DNA of 64,000 nucleotides, from assembly GCF_013426915.1 (NCBI RefSeq), contig NZ_AP023179.1:496001-560000 (forward strand), written 5' to 3'. The first letter of the stretch is position 1; each line of letters opens with the position of its first letter. Origin of the DNA: Paraburkholderia sp. PGU19 (GTDB taxonomy: Bacteria; Pseudomonadota; Gammaproteobacteria; Burkholderiales; Burkholderiaceae). Of the stretch, positions 46,100 through 55,320 are shown piece after piece. Under the pieces are notes generated by a model, which saw only the letters and a list, made by a program, of their open reading frames with translations, searched no databases and was not told the origin of the DNA. The position numbers and the translations under genes were made by a program.

Positions 46100-47601
46100 T
46101 TCGATACCTCGCTCCGAACTGCGTGGCATGCATCGCTATCGCGACAACACTCCTCGCCGGCTGCACGACGTTCTCCAAGGACGGGGGATTCAACGCCGTA
46201 TCGACTACCGCGTCTGAGCGGCTTGGCAAGGATGCGGTCTACGTCAAAACCGACGAAGACCGTGACGCCGTTTTCAAGCGTACTCAGGAACTGCTGTCGA
46301 AGCCGCTCGGTATGGACGATGCCGTTCAGGTCGCGCTGCTGAACAACCGAGGACTCCAGGCATCGTACGCCGAACTCGGCATCTCCGAGGCCGACCTCGT
46401 GCAGGCGGGCCGTCTGCCCAATCCGGGTTTTACCTTCAGTCGGACGCACTGGAGCGATGGCATCAGCATCAGCCGGACCTTCTCGATGGGCGTACTGGGC
46501 GTGCTCACTCTGCCGGTGGCGACGCGCATTGAGAGTCGCCGGTTTGAGGGGACGAAGCTCGAGACGGCCAACGCGATGCTCATCGTTGCTGCTGATGCCA
46601 GAAAGGCCTACGTCAACGCCGTAGCTGCGGAGCAGTCCGCTCTTTACGCCACCCAGGTCAAGGACTCGGCGGAAGCTGGGGCAGAACTGGCGTTGCGCAT
46701 GCGTCAGGCCGGCAGTTTCAGCAAGCTCGACTATGCGCGCGAGCAGGCCTTTTATGCGGAGTCGGTCGCACAACTGGCCAAGACCCGACAGCAATCGGTC
46801 GTAGCCCGGGAGAAGCTCACGCGCACGATGGGCTTGTGGGGTGCAGGAACCCAGTACAAGCTGCCGGACCGTTTGCCTGACCTGCCGAAGGACCGGCCTC
46901 AACTGAATGACGTCGAGAGCTTCGCGATGCAAAACCGCCTGGATATTCAGGCGGCGAAGCTGAGAACACAAGGCGTTGCAACTTCGCTGGGGCTGAGCAA
47001 GGCAACCCGTTTCATCAATGCGCTGGACGTCGGCTATCTCGACAACTTCGAGACCGACAAGGGGCACGAGCACGGGTACGAAATCAGCGTCGATATTCCC
47101 ATCTTCGATTGGGGCAGCGCGAAAGTCGCACGGGCCGAAGCCATCTACATGCAGTCGGCGAACCGGCTCGCCCAGACGGCGATTGATGCCCGGTCCGAGG
47201 TTCGCGAGTCGTACTCCGCGTACGTGACGAGCTACGACGTTGCCAGGCACTACCGCGATGAAGTCGTGCCTGTGCGCAAGACCATCTCCGATGAAATGCT
47301 GCTGCGCTACAACGGCATGCTGACCAGCGTATTCGAACTGCTCGCCGATTCGCGCGACCAGGTTGCGGCCGTCAACGGATACATCGACGCACTGAAAGAC
47401 TACTGGCTTGCGGAGACGGACCTTCAACAGTCGCTGGGCGGCCGGCTTCCGCCGCTTGCCATGGGGCAGACGCCCGACATACTGCGCGGCGCTGAAGCGC
47501 CAGCTCCTGCCGCACGGGCAGCACCGGCTCCGATGCAGGACTCGCCGTTGCCCGCTCCCGGGACGCAGCCCGCGTCGCCGATGAATTCAGAAGGTAAATG
47601 A
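46096..47601 (+). CDS. TolC/CusC-family outer-membrane efflux factor
   Basis: 501 residues with lipobox LLAGC (MIRYLAPNCVACIAIATTLLAGC), then the repeated outer-membrane factor motifs (LGMDDAVQVALLNNRGLQASYAELGISEADLVQAGRLPNPGFTFSR, and DWGSAKVARAEAIYMQSANRLAQ). Such proteins form the outer-membrane channel of RND efflux systems. No RND pump or membrane-fusion gene is adjacent, so the partner must lie elsewhere. The C-terminal tail is Ala/Pro-rich. Confidence 0.88.
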   Translation: MIRYLAPNCVACIAIATTLLAGCTTFSKDGGFNAVSTTASERLGKDAVYVKTDEDRDAVFKRTQELLSKPLGMDDAVQVALLNNRGLQASYAELGISEADLVQAGRLPNPGFTFSRTHWSDGISISRTFSMGVLGVLTLPVATRIESRRFEGTKLETANAMLIVAADARKAYVNAVAAEQSALYATQVKDSAEAGAELALRMRQAGSFSKLDYAREQAFYAESVAQLAKTRQQSVVAREKLTRTMGLWGAGTQYKLPDRLPDLPKDRPQLNDVESFAMQNRLDIQAAKLRTQGVATSLGLSKATRFINALDVGYLDNFETDKGHEHGYEISVDIPIFDWGSAKVARAEAIYMQSANRLAQTAIDARSEVRESYSAYVTSYDVARHYRDEVVPVRKTISDEMLLRYNGMLTSVFELLADSRDQVAAVNGYIDALKDYWLAETDLQQSLGGRLPPLAMGQTPDILRGAEAPAPAARAAPAPMQDSPLPAPGTQPASPMNSEGK

Positions 47602-48899
47602 ACATGGTTTCACGTCGAAATTTTCTCGGCGGCTCAGGGGCGGCGCTCCTCGGTGCGGCGTTGGTCAGCAAGGCTGGAGCGGCTTCACTTCCAGAAGCGG
47701 CAATCATGGAAAAAACGGCGACGCAGCCGCCGCTTGTGCCGCCCAATGGTCGCCCCTATACGCCGGTGGCCACGCTTAACGGCTGGACACTGCCCTGGCG
47801 GATGAAGAACGGCTGGAAGGAGTTTCACCTCATCGCCGAGCCGGTCGTTCGAGAAATGGCCCCGGGCATGAAGGCAAATCTCTGGGGCTATAACGGCCAG
47901 GCACCTGGGCCGACCATCGAAGCGGTCGAAGGTGACAAGGTCCGTATCTTCGTGACCAACAAACTGCCGGAACACACCACGGTTCACTGGCACGGGATGC
48001 TGGTGCCATCCGGGATGGACGGCGTGGGCGGTCTTACGCAACCGCACATCCCGCCCGGCAAGACGTTTGTCTATGAGTTCCAGCTCGAGAAGCACGGCAC
48101 TTTCATGTATCACCCGCATGCCGACGAGATGGTGCAGATGGCCATGGGGATGATGGGCACGTTCATCGTGCATCCGAAGGACCGGAGCGTGATGCCGGTG
48201 GACCGCGACTTCGTGTTCCTGATGTCCGCCTACGACATTGACCCAGGGAGCTTCACGCCACGCGTCAACGAAATGACGGACTTCAACATGTGGACGTGGA
48301 ATGCACGGGTCTTTCCTGGCGTCGACCCGCTGCCCGTACGCGCAGGAGACCGGGTGCGCATCCGCTTCGGCAATCTGACGATGACCAATCACCCCATTCA
48401 TCTTCACGGGTACAGCTTCGAGGTCGCCGGAACTGATGGTGGATGGATTCCTCCTTCTGCTCGCTGGCCGGAAGTGACCGCCGACGTTGCGGTCGGTCAG
48501 ATGCGCGCCATCGAGTTCACGGCAAACCGGCCCGGTGACTGGGCGTTTCACTGCCACAAGTCGCATCACACGATGAATGCGATGGGGCATCAGGTCCCGA
48601 ACCTGATTGGCGTGCCGCAGAAAGACCTCGCGAAACGTATCAACAAGCTCGTGCCGGACTACATGGCGATGGGCAGTTCCGGCGGCTCGATGGGTGAGAT
48701 GGAGATGCCGCTGCCGGACAACACGCTCCCGATGATGACGGGTACCGGGCCGTTTGCTGCGCTGGAAATGGGCGGCATGTTCACCGTCGTGAAAGTGCGT
48801 GAAGGACTCGGTCGCAACGATTACCGCGACCCGGGCTGGTTCAAGCACCCGAAGGGAACCGTTGCGTACGAGTACACAGGTGAACTGCCCGATAGCTGA
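47598..48899 (+). CDS. Multicopper oxidase (CopA type)
   Basis: 433 residues with a twin-arginine signal (SRRNFLGGSGAALLGAALV). Copper-ligand motifs are TVHWHGML, MYHPHADEM, HPIHLHGYSFEVAG and HCHKSHHTMN. The oxidase turns Cu(I) into Cu(II) in the periplasm. It is somewhat shorter than typical 600-residue CopA and contains a Met-rich stretch (SMGEMEMPLPDN). It overlaps the upstream channel gene by ATGA. Confidence 0.88.
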   Translation: MNMVSRRNFLGGSGAALLGAALVSKAGAASLPEAAIMEKTATQPPLVPPNGRPYTPVATLNGWTLPWRMKNGWKEFHLIAEPVVREMAPGMKANLWGYNGQAPGPTIEAVEGDKVRIFVTNKLPEHTTVHWHGMLVPSGMDGVGGLTQPHIPPGKTFVYEFQLEKHGTFMYHPHADEMVQMAMGMMGTFIVHPKDRSVMPVDRDFVFLMSAYDIDPGSFTPRVNEMTDFNMWTWNARVFPGVDPLPVRAGDRVRIRFGNLTMTNHPIHLHGYSFEVAGTDGGWIPPSARWPEVTADVAVGQMRAIEFTANRPGDWAFHCHKSHHTMNAMGHQVPNLIGVPQKDLAKRINKLVPDYMAMGSSGGSMGEMEMPLPDNTLPMMTGTGPFAALEMGGMFTVVKVREGLGRNDYRDPGWFKHPKGTVAYEYTGELPDS

Positions 48900-48963
48900 T
48901 TTCGTAGAAGGCTGGACATGACTCCAGCCGGGATTTGTAACTTCAACTGTGGGAGAGAGCGTG

Positions 48964-49311
48964 ATGAAGAACGCGATTGTTTCGATTGTGATGGGTTGTG
49001 CGGTGGCCGTTTCCACAACTGCCTTTGCGGCCGGCGATATGGGCAACATGAATGTGGCAAGCGGTGCGCAACAGGGCTCGAGCGCGAAGAGCAGCATGTC
49101 GCACGGCGAGGTCAAGAAAGTGGATGCCACCGCTGGGAAGCTGACCATCAAGCACGGTCCACTCGAGAACCTCGACATGGAAGCGATGACGATGATGTTC
49201 AAGGTCAAGGACCCGGCCATGCTTTCCCAGGTAAAGGTCGGCGACAAGATTGATTTTGTCGCAGAGGAGATTGACGGCTCACTCACTGTGACGAAGCTGC
49301 AAAAGCAATGA
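48964..49311 (+). CDS. CusF-type periplasmic copper chaperone
   Basis: 115 residues with signal MKNAIVSIVMGCAVAVSTTAFAAGD and the CusF OB-fold: SHGEVKKVDATAGKLTIKHGPLENLDMEAMTMMFKVKDPAMLSQVKVGDKIDFVAEE. Met/His of HGPLENLDMEAMTMMF correspond to the Cu(I) ligands with an adjacent Trp-like stacking position. It delivers copper to efflux or the oxidase. Confidence 0.88.
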   Translation: MKNAIVSIVMGCAVAVSTTAFAAGDMGNMNVASGAQQGSSAKSSMSHGEVKKVDATAGKLTIKHGPLENLDMEAMTMMFKVKDPAMLSQVKVGDKIDFVAEEIDGSLTVTKLQKQ

Positions 49312-49371
49312 GTATTCAATGGGGTGCCAGACGACAAGAGCATCCCGATTCAAACAAGGGAGGTAACAATC

Positions 49372-49746
49372 ATGAACGCTTTGATGCGTAACTCTATTGC
49401 TCGTGCAGCGGCAGCCGCCGCGCTTGTGCTTTCGCCAGCATTCGCATTCGCCCACGGCAAACTGGAAAACGCAACGCCATCGGCTGGCAGCACAGTCGAT
49501 GCATCGCCAGAGTCGCTCCGCCTCACATTTAACGAGGACCTCGAGTCTTCGTTCAGCATGATTAAGGTCGTAAATGCATCCGGTGCGCCCGCGACCAACG
49601 AAAAAGCCAAAGTCGACTTATCGAACCCGCGCGTGCTGATGGTTGCGGTTCCGAAGCTTGCCTCCGGCTCATACACCGTGCAATGGGCCGTCATGACACA
49701 TGACGCTCACAAGACGAAAGGCACCTACACTTTTGCGGTGAAGTGA
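49372..49746 (+). CDS. copC: CopC-like periplasmic copper protein (island copy)
   Basis: 124 residues start MNALMRNSIARAAAAAALVLSPAFAFAHGKLENATPSAG, with mature N-terminal His after AFA. Family segments: SLRLTFNEDLESSFSMIKVV, and MTHDAHKTKGTYTFAV. A paralogue at 10993 shares the TVQW.....D.H.TKG.Y.F.VK end. Coupled to copD by TGATG. Confidence 0.9.
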   Translation: MNALMRNSIARAAAAAALVLSPAFAFAHGKLENATPSAGSTVDASPESLRLTFNEDLESSFSMIKVVNASGAPATNEKAKVDLSNPRVLMVAVPKLASGSYTVQWAVMTHDAHKTKGTYTFAVK

Positions 49747-50687
49747 TGAACGACGGTTTCCTCGGCGTTTTGCGGCTGGCACTTGTGGCGCTCCAGAACA
49801 TCAGTTTCACCGTGCTCGTCGGCGCATTGCTCAGTGATACATGGATGTCTCGCAGTACATCGCGATGGCAGACCAGGGTCAGCTGGCATTTGCTTCTTGC
49901 CTTGCGTATGGGTTCGTTCACTGCGCTCGTATCCAGTGCCGTTGCGTTCTGGATTCATTGCGCGCTGATGAGCGAGTCCTCGCTTGTTGACGCAGGGCCC
50001 GCCGTTCGCTCAATGCTGATGGAAACCGGCTTTGGTCACGCATGGCTGGCAGGCGCAGCAGCGTCGCTGGTAGTGCTCATTCTGTCGCTCGCGCAGTCTG
50101 GACATCCGATACGCTTCAAGCCGGCAATCTGGCTCGCGCTCGCAAGCGTCGCAATGTCACGCAGTCACGCGGGCCATCCTGTCGATTCGGGCGTGCTGAG
50201 CCTTCCTGTATGGGTCGACTGGTTGCACATGCTCGCTATCAGTGTGTGGGTCGGGCTCGTTCTCGTGACAACGTATATCGTTGTGCCGCGCATGTACAAT
50301 GCGCCCGTCACAGAGCGTGCGAACAGTGCGGCATTCATTCAGTCGCTGTCTGACGCCGCCACACTCGCGCTGGCTATCCTCTTTGTCACTGGCGCATACA
50401 GCGGCTGGCGCGGAGTGAATACACCGGAGAGCTTGGTGACGTCGTCATATGGGCAAGTGCTGCTGCTCAAATTTGTGCTCGTGCTCATCGGTGCCGCACT
50501 CGGCGGACATAATCGGTTCATCGAGATGCCGCTACTCCTCGCCTCCTTGAGAGGAACACCTTCGGAATTGACTGCTCGATTGCTTAAGCGATTTGCCACG
50601 GTGCTTCATGTCGAGTCCGTCGTACTCGCGGGCGTGCTTGTCGCCGCCGCAGTCCTCGTTTCCAGTCCTCTTCCCGGGACCACGTGA
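49746..50687 (+). CDS. copD: CopD-like membrane protein (island copy)
   Basis: 313 residues, about eight membrane segments, with conserved His in SRSHAGHPVDSG and DWLHMLAISVWVGL and a late GGHNRFIEMP, as in CopD. Begins at ATG 49746 overlapping copC's TGA. Last gene of the copper island; no transcription terminator was seen. Confidence 0.9.
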   Translation: MNDGFLGVLRLALVALQNISFTVLVGALLSDTWMSRSTSRWQTRVSWHLLLALRMGSFTALVSSAVAFWIHCALMSESSLVDAGPAVRSMLMETGFGHAWLAGAAASLVVLILSLAQSGHPIRFKPAIWLALASVAMSRSHAGHPVDSGVLSLPVWVDWLHMLAISVWVGLVLVTTYIVVPRMYNAPVTERANSAAFIQSLSDAATLALAILFVTGAYSGWRGVNTPESLVTSSYGQVLLLKFVLVLIGAALGGHNRFIEMPLLLASLRGTPSELTARLLKRFATVLHVESVVLAGVLVAAAVLVSSPLPGTT

Positions 50688-50870
50688 AGCGCTAACCAGG
50701 TGATGAGCCTGCTGAACTGGGACAACGCGGCGCTGCGCTGGCAAACGGCGCAGATAAATCGGAAGTTGTCATGACCTGGAGAGTCGGGGAGCCGACATCC
50801 CCGGCTTCCTCGACGTTAGAGGTCAGTCGGTTCAAGACGGGCAGCGGTCAGAAGGGACTGCAATCGCGTA

Positions 50871-51101
50871 TCAGACGTGGCCGTCGACCCATGCGCGCGC
50901 CCATTCGAGTCCAACTTGCTCAGCTTCAGATTCGGAGTCAACGACTGCGAGAAACCGTGCCAGTTCGAGAGTCGAGGGCTGTTCATCGGGTGCCTGAGCG
51001 TAGGGCGCTTCAAGCCGTTGCGATGCTGCCTAGACTTCGCGCGCAGCGCTGACCACGCGCTCGGGGGCCGATGCTTCCGCTGATACTGCCTTTTCTTTCA
51101 T
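50871..51101 (-). pseudogene. Nonsense copy of the 76-residue gene at 58825
   Basis: The minus-strand frame from ATG 51101 encodes MKEKAVSAEASAPERVVSAAREV, then TAG at 51030-51032, and continues without other stops to 50871 (AASQRLEAPYAQAPDEQPSTLELARFLAVV...). It is exactly the same length (231 bases) as the intact gene 58825-59055 and matches it closely in its first two thirds. This is a decayed paralogue; upstream DNA is also shared. Confidence 0.85.
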
Positions 51102-51400
51102 TGTCGTTTCCCGGAACAAACACATCCTGTTCTCCCATGCTCCGGATGCACTGCCTGCAAGACTAAGTTGCGTTCGGTCACTGCACAACTTTCACAAATG
51201 GTGTGCGGCGAAGTCGGCTATCTGCCTGCAAAGTCCGCGGCGGACAATGCTATCGGTGCGCCGGCCGACTTGAGCGTCCGCCCTTCAGCCGCGACCGTAT
51301 TGCGCTGTCGCCCGTGGGCGAATACTGTCAATGTGTGCGCGTTGTTCGCGCCAGCCGGCAGCCAGAAATGCCGCTCGAGTGCGTCGCGACTGATTGAGCA
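50871..51400. repeat. First copy of a ~500-base duplicated segment
   Basis: Matches 58825-59320 over the pseudogene and the roughly 290 bases upstream. Shared stretches include GTCACT.CACAAC, ATGCTATCGGTGCGCC and TTGAGCGT. Copy 1 holds an extra ~20-30 bases near 51120-51160. Confidence 0.75.
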
Positions 51401-51959
51401 TTGCACCGACTGGTTGCGGGCAGAAATAACGAAAAGGAGGAGCTTTCCGTCGGCGAAGGCTGACGTCGCCGGCGGAGAAGATGGTGTCAATAACTTGTGC
51501 GCTTCAAGTGTGCGGGCATGCCGACCGCAAATAATTAAATGTGTCGTCTCGCATTCTGCTGAATACAGCTGATAACACGCGAGAGAGGGCGCTAGCAGGT
51601 GTCCCACGCCGCCTATAGTGCGGCCTACCGAGTTGGCATACCGGTGATTATGGCTCGATGGGAGCTGCACAATCCTTTCTGCTGGGGCCCTACGACCCGT
51701 CTAGACTGGCGAGCTAGGTTGCGGCGGGGGAGGCATCGACAGCAAAAAACAAGATGTGCGTTAGGTGCACTCGTCTTCCCGTCGTTGCTGAGGTCGTCCT
51801 TGCATGCGTTGCTCCTCGCAGTGCACGCTGGGAGCTCAGCAGTTCGCGTAGCTCATCTTGTGTAGCCAGATTACATGAACGCCCGTGCGCCTCAGGCATA
51901 GAAGTAAAAAAAGCCCCTCGGACTTCCGTCGCGAGTGGCTTCGTTTCCAGCGGCCCGGT
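51401..51959. other. Gene-free stretch
   Basis: No convincing coding frame was found in about 560 bases. It ends with a terminator serving the HU-like gene on the minus strand. Confidence 0.4.
51905..51941 (-). terminator. Terminator of the HU-like gene
   Basis: On the minus strand AAGCCACTCG and CGAGGGGCTT form an imperfect stem followed by seven T residues, 19 bases beyond the stop at 51960. Confidence 0.75.
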
Positions 51960-52418
51960 TTAGAGCGCAGCGTCCTTCAGCTTCTTCAGCGGGCGCACTT
52001 TCAGACGCACCGAAGCGGGCTTCGCGGCGAACCACTTGTCTTCGCCCGTGAACGGGTCTTTGCCGAAGCGCTTCTTCTTTGCCGGCACGTCCTGAGCAAC
52101 GACCTTCAGCAGACCCGGCAACGTGAACTCCTTCGCGCCCTTCTTGTGGACCGACGCGAGCACCGTTTCTTCCAGTGCGGCCATCAGAGCCTTCGCGGCT
52201 TTCGGCTCGACACCTGCGCGCTCGGCAAGGTGGATGGCGAGCGAAGCCTTCGTGAACGAATCCTTGATGGGCTTCAGCGGCGCGGCAGCGACCGCCTTCT
52301 TCGTGACAGGTGCCGTAGCCTTCTTCACCAGGGGCGTCTTCGCCTTTTTCTGAGCCGGAGTCACCGCCTTCTTCGGAGCCGTTTTTGCTGCAGCTTTCGT
52401 TGCACTCGTTGTTGCCAT
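51960..52418 (-). CDS. HU-family DNA-binding protein with lysine/alanine tail
   Basis: 152 residues from ATG 52418. Residues 1-50 are a Lys/Ala/Pro-rich tail (MATTSATKAAAKTAPKKAV...), then an HU/IHF body: DSFTKASLAIHLAERAGVEPKAAKALMAALEETVLASVHKKGAKEFTLPGLLKVV and FAAKPASVRLKVRPLKKL. The HU arm segment (RFGKDPFTGEDKWF) is longer than in HU proper. It probably compacts DNA or regulates stress genes. Such tailed HU-like proteins are common in Burkholderiales. Confidence 0.85.
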   Translation of the reverse strand: MATTSATKAAAKTAPKKAVTPAQKKAKTPLVKKATAPVTKKAVAAAPLKPIKDSFTKASLAIHLAERAGVEPKAAKALMAALEETVLASVHKKGAKEFTLPGLLKVVAQDVPAKKKRFGKDPFTGEDKWFAAKPASVRLKVRPLKKLKDAAL

Positions 52419-53001
52419 AAGTTTCTCGTCATTGGTCAAAGGTTGGCCTGAGACCTTTGCCTTTGCGTAGTCACCGACAATGCGCAAAGGTCCAAATCCT
52501 CAGGCTGGCGCTAGCGTAGCAACGCGGATGTGAATCCGCAACGGGCGAGGCCCAAAAGCAGGGGGTTTCGCGCCGAGCTGACGCAAAAACAACGACATGT
52601 ACCCCTCCGACGAGGGATGCGCCCACGTAAACGGCTATGCGGAAGGGTTTGAATCACGGGCAAGAGGAGCAAACCTCTCGCACGAGTCCAGCGTCGGGTG
52701 TACCTGCGTTCGCCGCGTCGACGGTTGCTTTCATCCGCTAGCGAGTGTTCCATCAGTTTCACGTCATCCTCAATAGCGCTGCATTCGCCGCCTGGCCGTG
52801 CATCTGTTCACGTCTTGGACGACCATGATGTTGACCGTGAAAGTTGGGCGTTCTGAAACCGAATATTTCGTGTTGGCCGGACTTCAGAGAATGGCACGCG
52901 AGTGGATAGGTGTTTCAAATGACACGTCTCGTTACACACAAAAACACCGGTAATCTGCCGTCTCAATATAGTGCGTTCACAACTGACAAATGAGGCACGT
53001 A
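52419..53001. other. Intergenic region between HU-like gene and small lipoprotein gene
   Basis: About 580 bases with no supported gene. It contains the short element at 52827-52881 that recurs at 54963. Confidence 0.4.
52827..52881. repeat. Short intergenic element, first copy
   Basis: GATGTTGACC followed after a variable spacer by TTCTGAAACCGAATATTTCG matches the sequence at 54963-55020 (GATGTTGACC..., TTCTGAAACCGAAAATTTCG). The conserved core may be a binding site or small mobile relic. Confidence 0.5.
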
Positions 53002-53103
53002 ATGAAAAGGATTTTTGCGCTGATGCTTATGGCCGTATGTCTTGGAAGCGTGCTGAGCGGTTGCATCATTGTGCCCGCAGGCGGCTACTATCACCGCTAT
53101 TAA
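53002..53103 (+). CDS. Tiny lipoprotein
   Basis: 33 residues: MKRIFALMLMAVCLGSVLSGC then IIVPAGGYYHRY. The lipobox VLSGC is perfect, so this is a very short lipid-anchored peptide. It is 60 bases upstream of a periplasmic Tyr/Pro-rich protein and may be co-transcribed with it. Function unknown. Confidence 0.75.
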   Translation: MKRIFALMLMAVCLGSVLSGCIIVPAGGYYHRY

Positions 53104-53162
53104 TCGTAGCTGACTCGCTGCGCATTCCACTGCTTTACTGTACATACCCGACAAAGCAAATC

Positions 53163-53567
53163 ATGAGCACCTCCCGCAGTCGCTGGTTCGCGATGATAAT
53201 GGTTGCCGGCCTCGGCATAGGCGCATCGTCCGTCACCCTCGCACATGTAGATGTTGGAGTAAACATTGGCATCCCCGGTGTGGTGTATGCACCCGAGCCG
53301 GTCTACGCTCCACCTCCGCCCGTGTATGTCGAACCTCCTGCCGCTGTGGTTATTAGTCCGGGCTGGTATGGCGACAGGTACTACGATGGGCGTCGCTATT
53401 GGGAGCGCCGGGAGTGGCAAGAGCGTCATCGAAGTGAACGGGAATGGCATGACGCGCGAGACTATCGCGGTGACCATCGAGGCGGTTGGGGCCACGACCA
53501 TGACGGCGGGTGGCGCGGTGATTGGCACCGCGACCAAGGAGATGACGGCAGGAGGCATGACCACTAA
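53163..53567 (+). CDS. Secreted Tyr/Pro/Arg/His-rich protein
   Basis: 134 residues with a signal peptide (MSTSRSRWFAMIMVAGLGIGASSVTLAHVD), a Pro/Tyr/Val segment (VYAPEPVYAPPPPVYVEPPAAVVISPGWYGDRYYDGRRYW) of the YXWGxP type, and an Arg/His/Asp/Gly tail (GGWGHDHDGGWRGDWHRDQGDD). Such proteins are exported and of unknown function; the tail might bind metal. Follows the tiny lipoprotein. Confidence 0.75.
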   Translation: MSTSRSRWFAMIMVAGLGIGASSVTLAHVDVGVNIGIPGVVYAPEPVYAPPPPVYVEPPAAVVISPGWYGDRYYDGRRYWERREWQERHRSEREWHDARDYRGDHRGGWGHDHDGGWRGDWHRDQGDDGRRHDH

Positions 53568-53749
53568 GACGAGCGGCGTGGGTTGTTGCGTTCAATGTGA
53601 CGGAGCGCCGGACAGATGTCACTTCCCAGTTTGAGCGCTCCCTTGATTTCATGTTTGTTCAGTGACACCTGTTCCCTTCGGTGGGACGGTCTGGCGCAGC
53701 GGTAAAATAGGGGCTCAACCTGTCCACCCAGAGACTCACCATCGTCTGC

Positions 53750-54493
53750 ATGACTGTCGACCTGCGCGCGCGCCATTCACTGCTGTCTAAGCCGCTTGCC
53801 ACGCCGTTGCCGCTTGAGGTCTGGCCCGGAGGAGCGGTTCTTGAGTGTGAGCGCGGCGGCCGCCGATATGTCGTCTACTGCGGGCACCATGAAAACTCAT
53901 CGCCCCATGCTTCGGCCCGCTTACTTCGAAAGAAGCTGCGTGATGCGCGCGAGCAGGATGAGGCGAGCTGCGAGGCAGCGCCTCCTTCGGGGCAAAGTCT
54001 GTCAGAGCAGCGCACTGCCTGGTCCTCTGTGACCGAGGGGGAAGATTGCGGAGACGGCGAGTCCGTCGCCGGTTGCGCGCGGTTCGGGTACCAGCTCGTC
54101 GCGTATGCCGGCCGCTCACCGGTGGGCTACTGCACCTTCGTAGTCCGTATCGAGGACGCCACCACCGGACAGCGTCCATCGATTGAAATCGAGGTGCTTG
54201 AAATCTGGGTCGTGCCTCAGCATCGCGGCGTGGGTGTCGGGGCCGCACTCGCCGAATCCGTTGCCCAGCTGGCGGTAGCTGGGCTCCTTGAACTCGAGTC
54301 CCGGCTTTCGTACCAGCGCAAGGCGACGCTCTTCAGTCTCGCTGTTTTAGCGGATATCCACTCGTCATCTGGCGCGCACTTTCTTCACATGACCGTCAAC
54401 TTCCTTCGCGAGAAGATTGACGAACTTGGCGTCCTGTTCTCGAACGGGCTTCAGCACGTACTCTTTGACGACATCGAGCTGGAGCTGCGCTAA
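53750..54493 (+). CDS. GNAT acetyltransferase-type protein with N-terminal extension
   Basis: 247 residues. The C-terminal half has a GNAT core with IEVLEIWVVPQHRGVGVGAALAESVAQLA (acetyl-CoA-binding V-x-x-x-x-R-G-x-G-x-G/A) at about 155-185. The first ~100 residues are hydrophilic without motif, and the last 60 resemble a small extra domain. The substrate is not known. Confidence 0.68.
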   Translation: MTVDLRARHSLLSKPLATPLPLEVWPGGAVLECERGGRRYVVYCGHHENSSPHASARLLRKKLRDAREQDEASCEAAPPSGQSLSEQRTAWSSVTEGEDCGDGESVAGCARFGYQLVAYAGRSPVGYCTFVVRIEDATTGQRPSIEIEVLEIWVVPQHRGVGVGAALAESVAQLAVAGLLELESRLSYQRKATLFSLAVLADIHSSSGAHFLHMTVNFLREKIDELGVLFSNGLQHVLFDDIELELR

Positions 54494-54594
54494 TTCCGGT
54501 GCCCCCTCTTTGCGCGGATTCCGCCTATCTCACGGGGACCGAGCGACGTCCACCAGGGGGTAGCCGCGAGCGCAATGCGCGATGGTCCGCGGCG

Positions 54595-54855
54595 TTACAG
54601 GGGTATAGACGTCGGTGCCGACCCCTCACGGGCAACGCGGTCGGCAGCAGGCGGAAACACGTACCAGCTGCCGTCATCGTGCCTGAAGAAGAACAACGCG
54701 CGCACTCCGCGTGATGACGACGTCTCAACGTACACACACCATCGCCCGCCCAACCGGGTGCGACTGAATCTGGTTACATGACCCGATATCGTCGGAGCCG
54801 GTGCGAGCCATTTCTCGACCTGGCTACGCAGCGAGTGCCCGTTCACGCTTTTCAT
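54595..54855 (-). CDS. Small hypothetical protein, Burkholderia type
   Basis: 86 residues MKSVNGHSLRSQVEKWLAPAPTISGHVTRFSRTRLGGRWCVYVETSSSRGVRALFFFRHDDGSWYVFPPAADR. The pattern with a FFFRHDDGSWYVFPP centre is found in several Burkholderiales genomes as I recall. Function unknown. Convergent with the GNAT gene. Confidence 0.65.
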   Translation of the reverse strand: MKSVNGHSLRSQVEKWLAPAPTISGHVTRFSRTRLGGRWCVYVETSSSRGVRALFFFRHDDGSWYVFPPAADRVAREGSAPTSIPL

Positions 54856-55320
54856 GTTCCGCTCCAGCAGGTATAAAGCCGACCGGCGTTGAAAGGAGCG
54901 CGGGTCGCGACGAGAGGCGGACGGTTCTCGCCTCTTGCATCCCTAACGCCGCGGACGGCCGGGATGTTGACCACGGGTTTGTGTCTTCTGAAACCGAAAA
55001 TTTCGAGTCGGGCTGCCGGCGACAGTCGCCGCGGAGGAAGACCGCCGACGGAGCCATGTGCGTCTTACCCCGGGCTAGGACAGAAATAGTCCCGACGAAG
55101 CGGACAGCACACCTCTGCGACCCGGTTCGCCGTGCTGGCGCGTTGCCGTCGGATTTCGTCAATGTGCCTTGACGCCCGAGCCGGCGGGCGGGACACTCAA
55201 CGCGAGTCATCGTTGTGCGGCCGATGTCTCGCACCACGCGGAGCAACACAGACCGCTGAGATTTCACTCTCGCGGGGCATATCGCACCGACTGGAACAAC
55301 GGCCGCAAAAGGGGAAACCC
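54856..55320. other. Intergenic region with a second short element
   Basis: About 465 bases without a supported gene, including the element copy at 54963-55020. Unclear whether it holds a regulatory RNA. Confidence 0.35.
54963..55020. repeat. Short intergenic element, second copy
   Basis: GATGTTGACC and TTCTGAAACCGAAAATTTCG match the copy at 52827-52881 after a spacer of different sequence. Confidence 0.5.

Noticed and set aside
46036..49343. Long open frames antisense to the outer-membrane factor and multicopper oxidase genes
   Set aside because: Shadows of strongly coding genes on the other strand; no RBS or domain.
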